A stretch of DNA of 64,000 bases, taken from assembly GCA_017302255.1 (NCBI GenBank), contig JAFLDV010000001.1:190237-254236 (forward strand), given 5' to 3'. The notes beneath the pieces were generated by a model that worked only from the letters and a program-made list of their open reading frames with translations, did no database searches and was not told the DNA's origin. Below are positions 40,899 through 49,518 of this stretch, in pieces. The translations under genes and the position numbers were made by a program. This stretch comes from Gammaproteobacteria bacterium. Lineage in GTDB: Bacteria > Pseudomonadota > Gammaproteobacteria > Enterobacterales > Alteromonadaceae. Numbering within the stretch: the first letter of the stretch is position 1; each line of letters starts with the position of its first letter.

Positions 40899-41688
40899 AG
40901 TCATCGCTGGTTTATTCGGCTATGCCATGTTCAAACTGCCAGGACTATTGATCGGTGTTGCTGTTGGCCATTGGTTTGACATTAGTTTTGGCAAAAGTTT
41001 TGAAGCTGCAGGCGGCTTTGCTGGGTTAAAAACAGACAAAGCTGAATCGCAAGGCCTATTTATGTATAGCACTTTCGCGGTCATGGGGCATTTAGCTAAG
41101 GCAGATGGAGTGGTGACGCCTGCACACATTGAGAAAGCGACGACCTTTATGCAGCAACTTGGTTTAAATAGCCAACAGCAACAAGAGGCGCAACGGGCTT
41201 TTCGAGAAGGTAAAGCTGCAGATTTTCCATTGACTGAGCAATTGCAGGCATTACGGCAAGCGCTACGGTGGCGTCCTGATCTTCTGCAGATGTTTTTGGA
41301 AATTCAAATCAGTGTCGCTTACGTCGATGCCAAGTTAAGCGCTGCGGAGGAAAAGGTTTTACAGCAAATTGCCAATGCGTTGGCAATTTCGTCCTTGCGT
41401 CTACAGCATCTATTAGGAAGATATGAGGCTGAGGCGAGATTTTCGCAGCGACGTGCTTCGCCAAAGCCGGAAGCAAGCCTGCTTAGCGATGCTTATCAAT
41501 TACTAGGCGTTCCTGCTAATTGCACTGATAGTGAACTGAAAAAAGCCTACAAAAAGCTGATGGCACAACATCATCCAGACAAGCTGATGTCGCAAGGATT
41601 ACCAAAAGAGATGATGGAATTAGCCAAAACTAAGACGCAAGAATTACAGTCAGCTTATGAACTGATTAAAGCGCAACGGCAGTCTTGA
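40888..41688 (+). CDS. djlA: Co-chaperone DjlA (TerB and J domains)
   Basis: 266-aa membrane-anchored DnaJ-like co-chaperone. A short N-terminal membrane segment (WGKVIAGLFGYAMFKLPG, GxxxG rich) is followed by a TerB-like helical domain (about 55-180) and a C-terminal J domain (about 200-266) with the HPD tripeptide in AQHHPDKL, needed to stimulate DnaK. Start at 40888 inside the end of murU. In E. coli djlA also lies divergent from lptD; here amgK-murU are inserted between. Confidence 0.93.
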   Translation: MWGKVIAGLFGYAMFKLPGLLIGVAVGHWFDISFGKSFEAAGGFAGLKTDKAESQGLFMYSTFAVMGHLAKADGVVTPAHIEKATTFMQQLGLNSQQQQEAQRAFREGKAADFPLTEQLQALRQALRWRPDLLQMFLEIQISVAYVDAKLSAAEEKVLQQIANALAISSLRLQHLLGRYEAEARFSQRRASPKPEASLLSDAYQLLGVPANCTDSELKKAYKKLMAQHHPDKLMSQGLPKEMMELAKTKTQELQSAYELIKAQRQS

Positions 41689-41738
41689 GGCCAATTGGAT
41701 TCGTCAGTAGCGTCCAAGTGTTTTGCCAACTTAGATCG

Positions 41739-42089
41739 CTATGACGACTTGTAATAAAACATAAAATAGACAGCGCCCAGCAAACAGATGCCTGCATATA
41801 GGTAATTGAGTTTAAAGGGTTCTTTCATATACAGCACCGCAAACGGAATAAACACTGCGAGGGTGATGACTTCTTGTAGAATTTTTAGCTGGGCTAAGCT
41901 CAGCACCTGAGAGCCAATCCGGTTGGCAGGAACCATCAGCATATACTCGAATAAGGCGATGCCCCACGAGACCAAAATTGCGACGTAAATTGCCGAGCTT
42001 TTCAAATGTTTAAGATGGCCATACCAAGCAAAGGTCATAAAAACGTTGCTCAGGATCAGTAGACCTATGGTTGAGTAAATTGGCGGCAT
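41739..42089 (-). CDS. DMT-type small membrane protein (DUF486)
   Basis: 116-aa inner-membrane protein with four predicted helices (about 5-23, 31-50, 70-88, 96-113). Motifs NVFMTFAWYGHLKHL, EYMLMVPANRIG and QLKILQEVITL match the DUF486 branch of the drug/metabolite transporter superfamily. Substrate unknown. Single gene between djlA (convergent) and the DUF3530 gene. Confidence 0.88.
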   Translation of the reverse strand: MPPIYSTIGLLILSNVFMTFAWYGHLKHLKSSAIYVAILVSWGIALFEYMLMVPANRIGSQVLSLAQLKILQEVITLAVFIPFAVLYMKEPFKLNYLYAGICLLGAVYFMFYYKSS

Positions 42090-42146
42090 TCTTGACTCCG
42101 TAATCGTGGGGATTGGGTGATTATGTCAAGAATATTGCAAAATGTC

Positions 42147-42893
42147 TTAGTAGCCGATGTACGTTAGCCATCCATAAACTTCTTTAAATAACCATTCCGG
42201 TTCGTCATCGACAGTGCCTGCAAGTATGCGTTGTCGATAGAGTTCTTTCATGCTTTTACGCGTTAATTGCAATCTGATTTTACTGCTTGCAGCAACCACA
42301 GAGTTGTCTTGGTTATGCAGGATGTCTAAGGTCGGGATTTTGTGCTGGCTGATGGCCAATGACACCGCTTGATTTAACTTTGCATCCGCTAAATATGCGC
42401 TTAACAATATTAAGCCCTGCGGTGCACTGATTTGTTCACGCTGGATCATGGTGTTTATTAAAGCGCCACTGCTTCCTTGCGCAATGATGATCAGATTACC
42501 GTGCTTACTGGCGGCGCGTTTTAGTACTTCAGCTAGCCGCCCCTGAAATTCAGTCTGATAAGCAAGCAAGGTTTCAGTATCCACACTCGCCAAAGCGTCT
42601 GGCACCATCATGGCGATGGTATTCCAGCCGTAATCAATTAAGGTCGTGCGTAAATAGTTGATCGCTCGGGGACTTGCTGCATGCTGTGACCAATCAGGAA
42701 TTAAAATAACTGTGCCTTTAGTGAATGGCGTCATGGTTTTTAATTCAAGAGTGAGGAACTCTTGTTCTGCCGTTTTAAGCATACTGATTTCTTCAGCTGG
42801 CAGTTGACGTTGGATATCACCCATGACTTCAATTTCTGTCGCATGACCTTGGATACTGACTAAGAGTAGAGTTGCGAACAGTAGTTGTTTCAT
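42147..42893 (-). CDS. DUF3530 family periplasmic protein
   Basis: 248-aa secreted protein; signal peptide about 1-18 (SIQGHA). It has an alpha/beta-hydrolase-like layout: GTVILIPDW strand, INYLRTTLIDYGWNTIAM, then IIAQGSSGALIN, a G-x-S-x-G-like nucleophile elbow (QGSSG), and later TLDILHNQD. That suggests an esterase-type fold, but no substrate is known. DUF3530 proteins are common in marine gammaproteobacteria. Monocistronic. Confidence 0.82.
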   Translation of the reverse strand: MKQLLFATLLLVSIQGHATEIEVMGDIQRQLPAEEISMLKTAEQEFLTLELKTMTPFTKGTVILIPDWSQHAASPRAINYLRTTLIDYGWNTIAMMVPDALASVDTETLLAYQTEFQGRLAEVLKRAASKHGNLIIIAQGSSGALINTMIQREQISAPQGLILLSAYLADAKLNQAVSLAISQHKIPTLDILHNQDNSVVAASSKIRLQLTRKSMKELYRQRILAGTVDDEPEWLFKEVYGWLTYIGY

Positions 42894-42969
42894 TCCCGAG
42901 TTCCATTTTCAATAGCTCTAGTCGGAATATCGGCGGCACTGCAGAAAACTTAATGATTGGATGGGAACA

Positions 42970-43000
42970 AATAAAAAAGCCGCCAATCAGGCGGCTTTTC
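42970..43000 (-). terminator. Rho-independent terminator after the ompA-family gene
   Basis: Stem AAAAGCCGCC / GGCGGCTTTT with loop TGATT on the minus strand, followed by TTTTTTA. Confidence 0.92.
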
Positions 43001-43014
43001 TTCACAACAGGAAA

Positions 43015-44067
43015 TTAGCGTTGAACTGCTTCTTTCACTGATGCTGTAACAACACCTTCGATACGACGGTTTGCAGCGTGTGCAGCTTTAGTGTTACCAG
43101 CTACTTTCGGCTTAGTTACACCGTAACCAACAGCTTTAACGCGTGAACGGTCGATACCGAATTGGTTTACTAACACGTCAGCAACAGCGTCAGCACGACG
43201 TTGAGACAGTTTTAAGTTGTAAGCTGGTTTACCAACATTAGACGCGTGACCACCGATTTCTACGTCAGTGTTCGGGAAGCGTTTTAAGAAGTTAGCCAGT
43301 TTTTCGATATCTGCATGATATTCTGATTTAACAACAGCTGAGTCGTTGTCAAATTGAGCATTCAGGTTGATGCTTACAGAAGATTCAGTGAAGATTGAAC
43401 AACCAACAGTATCAACTTTATCTGTGATTGGAGTATCAGCACATTGATCTTTATCATCAGTCACGCCGTCTTTATCCGCGTCGCCAACTACTGGCGCTGG
43501 AGCTGGAGCTGGTGCTGGAGCAGGTTCTGGAGCAACAACTGGAGCTGAACCGAAGTGATAAGTTAAACCTAATTTCACACCAACATCAGCGAAAGATTTG
43601 CTGATACCTTGGTAACGGTTGGCTTCAGCGAAGAATGCCAAGTTGTCATTGGTGAAAATTTCAAGGCCTAAACCGATGTTAGCAGCTGATGCATCTTGGC
43701 CAGTTGTGAAGTTTTTCACACCACCGACGATGTACATTGGCAGTGAACTTAAGTAGTAGTTCAGGTCAACACCAACGCGGTTACCTTCGATATCATATGC
43801 AACTAAGTCTGAATCAATGAATTGGCGAGCGACTTCAGCACGAATTGCCCATGATTCATTTACACGGTAGCCGACGTTGAAGCCGTAACCTGAACCTTCG
43901 TCTTGACCCATCCAGCTAGCAGAGTTTAACTTGTCTTTGTCAGCTTGATAGTATTCGCCAAAAACTGAACCGAAAGCGCGGTCCTGCAGTTGTTCACCAG
44001 TTGGTGCTGCTGTTGCAAATAATGGTAATGCCGCCATAATGGCGATTGCGCTAGTTTTAAATTTCAT
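43015..44067 (-). CDS. ompA: OmpA-family outer-membrane protein
   Basis: 350 aa from the ATG at 44067, chosen for its AAGGAG site; the open frame extends upstream without support. Signal peptide to about residue 21 (FATA-AP), an 8-strand N-terminal barrel (about 30-175) ending in LGLTYHF, an Ala-Pro repeat hinge (PAPAPAPAPAP), a thrombospondin type 3 calcium motif (DADKDGVTDDKDQC), then the C-terminal OmpA peptidoglycan-binding domain. That domain has GGHASNVGKPAYNLKLSQRRA where the usual pattern is GHTD; the peptidoglycan-contacting Asp is replaced. Preferred codons imply abundance. Own terminator. Confidence 0.93.
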   Translation of the reverse strand: MKFKTSAIAIMAALPLFATAAPTGEQLQDRAFGSVFGEYYQADKDKLNSASWMGQDEGSGYGFNVGYRVNESWAIRAEVARQFIDSDLVAYDIEGNRVGVDLNYYLSSLPMYIVGGVKNFTTGQDASAANIGLGLEIFTNDNLAFFAEANRYQGISKSFADVGVKLGLTYHFGSAPVVAPEPAPAPAPAPAPVVGDADKDGVTDDKDQCADTPITDKVDTVGCSIFTESSVSINLNAQFDNDSAVVKSEYHADIEKLANFLKRFPNTDVEIGGHASNVGKPAYNLKLSQRRADAVADVLVNQFGIDRSRVKAVGYGVTKPKVAGNTKAAHAANRRIEGVVTASVKEAVQR

Positions 44068-44234
44068 CCGTATCTCCTTAGGGGTTTTCCAACTCGCTAA
44101 TTTTATTTGACTTGCCTCAATTACACAATTTAAGCATTCCATTGCTGACGATTCAGATTTATGTACCTGAAATAGCGCAAGTTGGCGTCGCTATTGTATC
44201 ACGAGTAAATGAATATTGCGTTAACACATCGCCG

Positions 44235-44891
44235 TCAAAACGGACATTTTGCATAAAATTCCATCATTTTTCCAGATGTTGGGTGGGAAACTGCCAAGAA
44301 TTCTGCGTGTAACTGTAAACGAGTTGCTGCCTGAACCCCATCCTTGGATGCATAAAATTTATCACCAAGGATTGGATGGCCCAGCCACTGCATATGAACG
44401 CGCAGCTGATGAGAGCGTCCAGTGATAGGCGTTAATTTAACCCGAGTTGCATTGTGTTCCCGAGCTAGCACCAGATAATTAGTAGTCGCTTTTTTTCCGC
44501 GTTCAAAACAGACCATTTGTTTTGGCCGATTTGGCCAGTCACAGATCAGCGGTAATTCCACGACACCTTTTTCGGCTTGCATGGTTCCTTCTAAACGAGC
44601 GATGTAGTGTTTTTCCGTTTGCCGTTGCTCGAATTGACGGTTGAGATGGCGTTGGCTGTCGAGCCCAAGCGCCATCACCACAATGCCAGAAGTAGACATA
44701 TCGAGCCGATGCACGATACGCGCTTCTGGGTATACCCGTTGCACCCGCCGCTCCAAGCAATCTTGGTGTTCGGCAGCCTTGCCTGGGACCGTCAATAAGC
44801 CGCTAGGTTTATTTAAAATCAGCATTACCTCGTCTTGGTAGAGGATCTCCAAGTAAGGCTCAGTTGGTGGCTGATAATTAAATAAAGTCAT
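44235..44891 (-). CDS. rluA: Dual-specificity pseudouridine synthase RluA
   Basis: 218-aa enzyme making pseudouridine at 23S U746 and tRNA U32 (family knowledge). HRLDMSTSG carries the catalytic Asp64, the same number as in E. coli; NKPSGLLTVPG and LTPITGRSHQLRVHM are further family blocks. No S4 domain, as expected for RluA. It lies 5 bp downstream of rapA, the same order as E. coli. Confidence 0.95.
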   Translation of the reverse strand: MTLFNYQPPTEPYLEILYQDEVMLILNKPSGLLTVPGKAAEHQDCLERRVQRVYPEARIVHRLDMSTSGIVVMALGLDSQRHLNRQFEQRQTEKHYIARLEGTMQAEKGVVELPLICDWPNRPKQMVCFERGKKATTNYLVLAREHNATRVKLTPITGRSHQLRVHMQWLGHPILGDKFYASKDGVQAATRLQLHAEFLAVSHPTSGKMMEFYAKCPF

Positions 44892-44896
44892 TAAGC

Positions 44897-47809
44897 TTAC
44901 TCATGGCTTACCACGATCACGCGAATAGCATCAAATTTCAGCCGGGCTTTCGCGATGTAATCAGTAAGTTGGGATTTGATGGACTGCAAATGTTCCACCT
45001 CTTCTGGCCGTACTGATGGATTGATTTTCGCTAACGCTTGTAACCGTTCAATTTGTGCCTGCAACTGCTGCTGCATTTTTTGCTGCGCTTCTTGTTGGAT
45101 ATGCGCAAGTTGTGCTTCAGCGTAAGCTTGGGCTTTGGCAATTAACGGATGAATAGTTGATTGCAATGCCGTCACTAATTTCGCGGCGTTTTGACGGCCG
45201 ATAGGTTTCAGCTGACGGTTAAAGTTGTCAAACGGCACGTTCGGTGCGAGGTTTTTACCAGTTTTCTCCAACAACAAACGGATTGGCGTTGCTGGTAAAT
45301 AACGGCCTAACTGTAGTGCTTTTGGCGCACTAGCTTCGGCAACATAAATAAACTCGACAAAATAGCTACCGGCAGGCAACTGCTTGTTGAACAACAAAGC
45401 TGCCGCGCTATTACCCATGGTATCGTTGGTTACAATATCCAATGTGCCTTGGACCATCGGATGGTCCCAACTGAGGAATTGAATATCTTCCTGCGCTAGC
45501 GCTGTAGAACGATCAAATGTCACTGTGACACCATCCTCGTCCAGACCTGGATAGTGACCTTGCATTTGTTCTGAAGGCGTTAACACAATACTGGTATCAC
45601 TGCGGTCATCTTGATGAACACCCAAGACATCCCACGCTTTAATCATATACAGCGGTAATACTGTGTCATCATCTTGCGATTTCAACGCGGCGATTAAAGG
45701 CAGTGCCGCACCTCGGCCAGATGAATTTAGTTCAAGAAGCTGGTCACGGCCTTGCTCTAATTTCGCTTTAAGTTGTTGATTCAAAGCTGAGCTTTCTTCG
45801 AAGAGAACAGTTAGCGCTTGTTCATCGGCTAGCGAGGTTGCCAATACGGCTAGCAGTTGGTCTTTTACCTGCTCAAAGACCGCACGGCCTGTTTGGCTGG
45901 TTGCTTGGAATGCGTTCAGTGCTTGATGGTACCAATTCACCAAAATTTGCTGTGGATGCTCACTGAAATATGGCAAATGGATTTGGATGTCATGTTGCTG
46001 ACCAATCCGATCCAAGCGGCCGATGCGTTGTTCCAGCAAATCTGGGTTAAGCGGTAAATCGAACAACACCAAGTGATGAGCGAACTGGAAGTTTCGGCCT
46101 TCACTGCCTATTTCAGAGCAAATCAGTGCTTGAGCGCTTTGATCATCTTGAGCGAAGTAGGCGGCTGCTTTATCGCGCTCAATGATCGACATGCCTTCAT
46201 GGAACACTGCTGCGCGGATCCCTTCTTTAACCCGCAGCGCTTCTTCGAGGGCTATTGCAGTGTCGGCATGGGCACAAATCACTAAGAATTTCTTGTATTT
46301 GTTGCTCTTAATCTGCTGAATGACTGCATCAACTCGCGGGTCAAATTGCCACCAGCTGGTTTTGCTGCCTTCAAACTCTTGGAAAATTCGTTCTGGGAAC
46401 AACAGCGTTTTAGCTTTGTGTAAGTCTGCTTGTGCCGACATAAATGCGCTTTGTACCTTGATGGCATTTTTATACTGCTCAGGTAATTCCAGTGGCATCA
46501 TATGTGGCTGGCGCTTCGGGAAGCCTTTAATAGCCGCACGGCTATTTCTAAACAAGATCCGACCGGTGCCATGGCGGTCTAACAATTGGCTAATGACTGA
46601 TTGTTGCGCTGCCTGTCTTTCATCCGAAGTGCCCGCAAGTTTTAACAGCGAAAGTTCTGCAGTTAAGTCGGTTTCTGCAATACAGGCTTGTAACTGTGCT
46701 GCGGCGTCGGCTGGTAAAGCTTCATCAGCAAGCACTTGGCGCGCTAGGGTTGCGATGTTTTTATAGCCTTGCTCTTCCTTAACGAAGTTTTCGTAGCTGA
46801 AGAACCGATTTGGATCTAACAAACGCAAGCGCGCAAAATGACTCTCATGGCCTAATTGATCCGGGGTTGCAGTCAGTAAGATGACGCCAGGCGTATCCGT
46901 GGCTAAAGTCTCAATTCGCTGATATTCAGCGCTAGGATTGTCGAGGCTCCACTGTAAATGGTGCGCTTCGTCCACCACTAATAAATCCCAGTGGGTTTCA
47001 GTCGCTGCTTCATGCGCCGACTTTTTCTTGGTCAAAAATTCTAAACTAGTCAGCACCAGCTGCTCAGTTTCAAACGGATTGCCGCCATCATTGCTGGCTT
47101 CGGTAACCCGTTCTTCATCGAAAATAGCGAATTTGAGGTTAAAACGCCGCAGCATTTCGACTAACCACTGATGTTGCAATGATTCAGGGACCACAATCAG
47201 CACACGACTAGCTAAACCGCAAATTAATTGTTGATGGATAATCAGGCCCGCTTCGATGGTTTTGCCTAAACCCACTTCATCAGATAAGAGAACTCTTGGT
47301 GCGTGGCGCTGCGAAACTTCGTTGGCGATATGCAGCTGATGCGGGATCAGGCTCATGCGGCCACCACCTAAACCACGCAGTGGATTCTGCTGCTGTTGGT
47401 GCAAGTGTTGCCATGAATGATAACGAAGCGAGAACCAATCAAAACGGTCGATTTGGCCGGTAAACAACCGATCTTGTGGCTGATTAAAGCTGATGTAGTG
47501 ATCTAGGAACATTTCCCGAAGAGCAACTTCATCACCATTGTCGGTGCGGTGGCCATGATAAATCAAGGTGTTGTGACTTTCTTCAACACGGTCAATTACC
47601 ACGCTAAAGCCGTGGGCACTTTTTACCGTATCGCCCGGATTAAACTGGACACGGGTTAATGGCGCTTCGGCCATTGCGTAAAGACGCGTTTCATCACTGG
47701 CTGGAAACAGCAAAGTGACCATCCGCCCTTCAATGGCTATTACTGTGCCTAAGCCCAAATCAGACTCAGAATCACTGATCCAGCGCTGCCCCTGTGCAAA
47801 TTTAATCAT
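44897..47809 (-). CDS. rapA: RNA polymerase-associated ATPase RapA
   Basis: 970-aa Swi2/Snf2 protein that recycles RNA polymerase. Started at the ATG at 47809 (GGAG upstream) it has the usual N-terminus (FAQGQRWISDSESDLGLG) and length; an upstream extension is not supported. Tudor-like N-terminal domains precede the helicase core: DEVGLGKTIEAGLI (Walker A), VVDEAHHLQW (DEAH box), TATPDQLG (motif III), and ALICSEIGSEGRNFQFAHHL with RIGRLDRIGQ (motifs V-VI). A C-terminal coiled coil rich in Gln/Ala is visible near 900-930. Operon with rluA. Confidence 0.97.
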   Translation of the reverse strand: MIKFAQGQRWISDSESDLGLGTVIAIEGRMVTLLFPASDETRLYAMAEAPLTRVQFNPGDTVKSAHGFSVVIDRVEESHNTLIYHGHRTDNGDEVALREMFLDHYISFNQPQDRLFTGQIDRFDWFSLRYHSWQHLHQQQQNPLRGLGGGRMSLIPHQLHIANEVSQRHAPRVLLSDEVGLGKTIEAGLIIHQQLICGLASRVLIVVPESLQHQWLVEMLRRFNLKFAIFDEERVTEASNDGGNPFETEQLVLTSLEFLTKKKSAHEAATETHWDLLVVDEAHHLQWSLDNPSAEYQRIETLATDTPGVILLTATPDQLGHESHFARLRLLDPNRFFSYENFVKEEQGYKNIATLARQVLADEALPADAAAQLQACIAETDLTAELSLLKLAGTSDERQAAQQSVISQLLDRHGTGRILFRNSRAAIKGFPKRQPHMMPLELPEQYKNAIKVQSAFMSAQADLHKAKTLLFPERIFQEFEGSKTSWWQFDPRVDAVIQQIKSNKYKKFLVICAHADTAIALEEALRVKEGIRAAVFHEGMSIIERDKAAAYFAQDDQSAQALICSEIGSEGRNFQFAHHLVLFDLPLNPDLLEQRIGRLDRIGQQHDIQIHLPYFSEHPQQILVNWYHQALNAFQATSQTGRAVFEQVKDQLLAVLATSLADEQALTVLFEESSALNQQLKAKLEQGRDQLLELNSSGRGAALPLIAALKSQDDDTVLPLYMIKAWDVLGVHQDDRSDTSIVLTPSEQMQGHYPGLDEDGVTVTFDRSTALAQEDIQFLSWDHPMVQGTLDIVTNDTMGNSAAALLFNKQLPAGSYFVEFIYVAEASAPKALQLGRYLPATPIRLLLEKTGKNLAPNVPFDNFNRQLKPIGRQNAAKLVTALQSTIHPLIAKAQAYAEAQLAHIQQEAQQKMQQQLQAQIERLQALAKINPSVRPEEVEHLQSIKSQLTDYIAKARLKFDAIRVIVVSHE

Positions 47810-48022
47810 CGTTTCGTCACTCCAAAAAAGGGGCGCTATGGTACTAAGAAATGCGCCGTACTGCATTAGCTGTCTGCGGATTATTTTAGCTGTTCTTGGC
47901 AAAAAGCGCTGAAGTGAAAAAATAACGTCTATTCCGTCACGATATTGTCATCCGAAATGGGGATTCTTGCTCTAGAGTTAACAAAGAGAGTACGTTTCTT
48001 TATCGCTGCTAAGGAGCTGCAT

Positions 48023-49414
48023 ATGGCGCGAAGAAAAATCAAAGAGAAAAAAGTTTACGTCCTTGATACCAACATTCTACTGCACGAACCCTTCGCTTTT
48101 TTAAACTTCCAAGAACATGACGTTGTAATACCGATGACGGTGCTGGAAGAACTTGATCACATTAAAGACAAACAAAAAGATGTAAGCCGAGAGGCTCGAG
48201 TGGCCATCCGCGCTTTAGAAGATGCGCTTAAAGACGCGACGCCTGAACAAATGCTGCAAGGGGTTGCTTTAACCCGACATGGTGAAGATGTTGGTGCCGG
48301 CCATTTGTTTATCGTCAATGACCACCACATTAGCGATCAAATTCCCGGTCTACCTGGTGGCGAAAACGATCACCTTATCATTAATACCGCGTTGTTTTTG
48401 CAACGAGAAAAAGCCCCGACCAAAGTTATCTTGGTGACCAAAGATATCAACATGCGTCTGAAAGCCAAAGGCGCAGGTTTAAAACAAGTTGAAGACTATC
48501 GAACAGACCAACTGATTGATGATGTTCGGTTTTTATACAAAGGTTATTATAAGTTTGCCGGTGATTTTTGGAGCCAAGTGAAAGATTGTCGGAGTAATAA
48601 TGAAGGCCGCGAAACCTACCATTATCTACCTCGGACTATTTTACCTAATGCATACATCAACGAGTACTTGGTCGACGAGCATGAAACCTTCGCCGGTCGA
48701 GTGGTTGCGATTAACGAGCAAGAACTGAAGGTTTTAGATTTGGGCTTTGAGCGATTGTTGCATAAGCACGCGTGGGGCATTCATCCGAAAAATATCTATC
48801 AGGCTATGGCATTAAACGCATTGTTAGATCCGGAGATGGATTTAGTCATTTTGACCGGGCCAGCAGGCTGCGGCAAGACATTACTCGCACTTGCAGCAGC
48901 CTTGGAACTGGTGATTGAGCGCGGCTTGTATGACAAAGTGATCGTTACTCGAAATACACCTGAAATTGCTGAATCAATTGGCTTTTTACCTGGTTCCGAA
49001 GAAGAAAAGATGGCGCCATGGCTCGGGGCAATCACTGACTCCCTGGAAGTGCTGCATAAAACCGACGAGCACCCGCATGCGAGTGTGAACTACATCATGG
49101 AGAAGGCGAACATCCAGTTCAAATCCGTGAATTTTATGCGCGGTCGTAGTATTCAAAATGCGATTGTGCTTTTGGATGAGTGTCAAAACTTAAGTGCGGC
49201 GCAATTAAAAACCATTATTACCCGCTGTGGCGAAGGCACCAAACTGATTTGTTCTGGCAACCTATCACAGATTGACAGTAACTATTTGACAGCTGTGACC
49301 TCGGGTTTAACCTATATTGTTGAACGCTTCAAGAACTTTGAAGGCAGTACAACAATTAACCTAAATGGCGTGGTTCGTAGTCGATTGGCATCTTTTGCCG
49401 AGGAAAATTTATAG
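48023..49414 (+). CDS. PIN-PhoH family ATPase
   Basis: 463-aa protein combining an N-terminal PIN ribonuclease domain (VYVLDTNILLHEP, then EELDHIKD and acidic residues in VTKDINMRLKAK) with a C-terminal PhoH ATPase domain (Walker A GPAGCGKT, about residue 282; IGFLPGSEEEKMAPW; Walker B VLLDECQNL). PhoH2-type proteins act as RNA helicase/RNases. I start at the ATG at 48023 (AAGGAG); the upstream extension lacks support. Divergent from rapA. Confidence 0.92.
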   Translation: MARRKIKEKKVYVLDTNILLHEPFAFLNFQEHDVVIPMTVLEELDHIKDKQKDVSREARVAIRALEDALKDATPEQMLQGVALTRHGEDVGAGHLFIVNDHHISDQIPGLPGGENDHLIINTALFLQREKAPTKVILVTKDINMRLKAKGAGLKQVEDYRTDQLIDDVRFLYKGYYKFAGDFWSQVKDCRSNNEGRETYHYLPRTILPNAYINEYLVDEHETFAGRVVAINEQELKVLDLGFERLLHKHAWGIHPKNIYQAMALNALLDPEMDLVILTGPAGCGKTLLALAAALELVIERGLYDKVIVTRNTPEIAESIGFLPGSEEEKMAPWLGAITDSLEVLHKTDEHPHASVNYIMEKANIQFKSVNFMRGRSIQNAIVLLDECQNLSAAQLKTIITRCGEGTKLICSGNLSQIDSNYLTAVTSGLTYIVERFKNFEGSTTINLNGVVRSRLASFAEENL

Positions 49415-49518
49415 TGAAGTTATCGCCGTCAACCTTGGCGGCGTTCAGAACAGATTGACTTGCCTCACTGTTCAGTTAGGCTAGTTAATCTGTCGCTGAA
49501 GTATGGAGTTGCTTGCTG

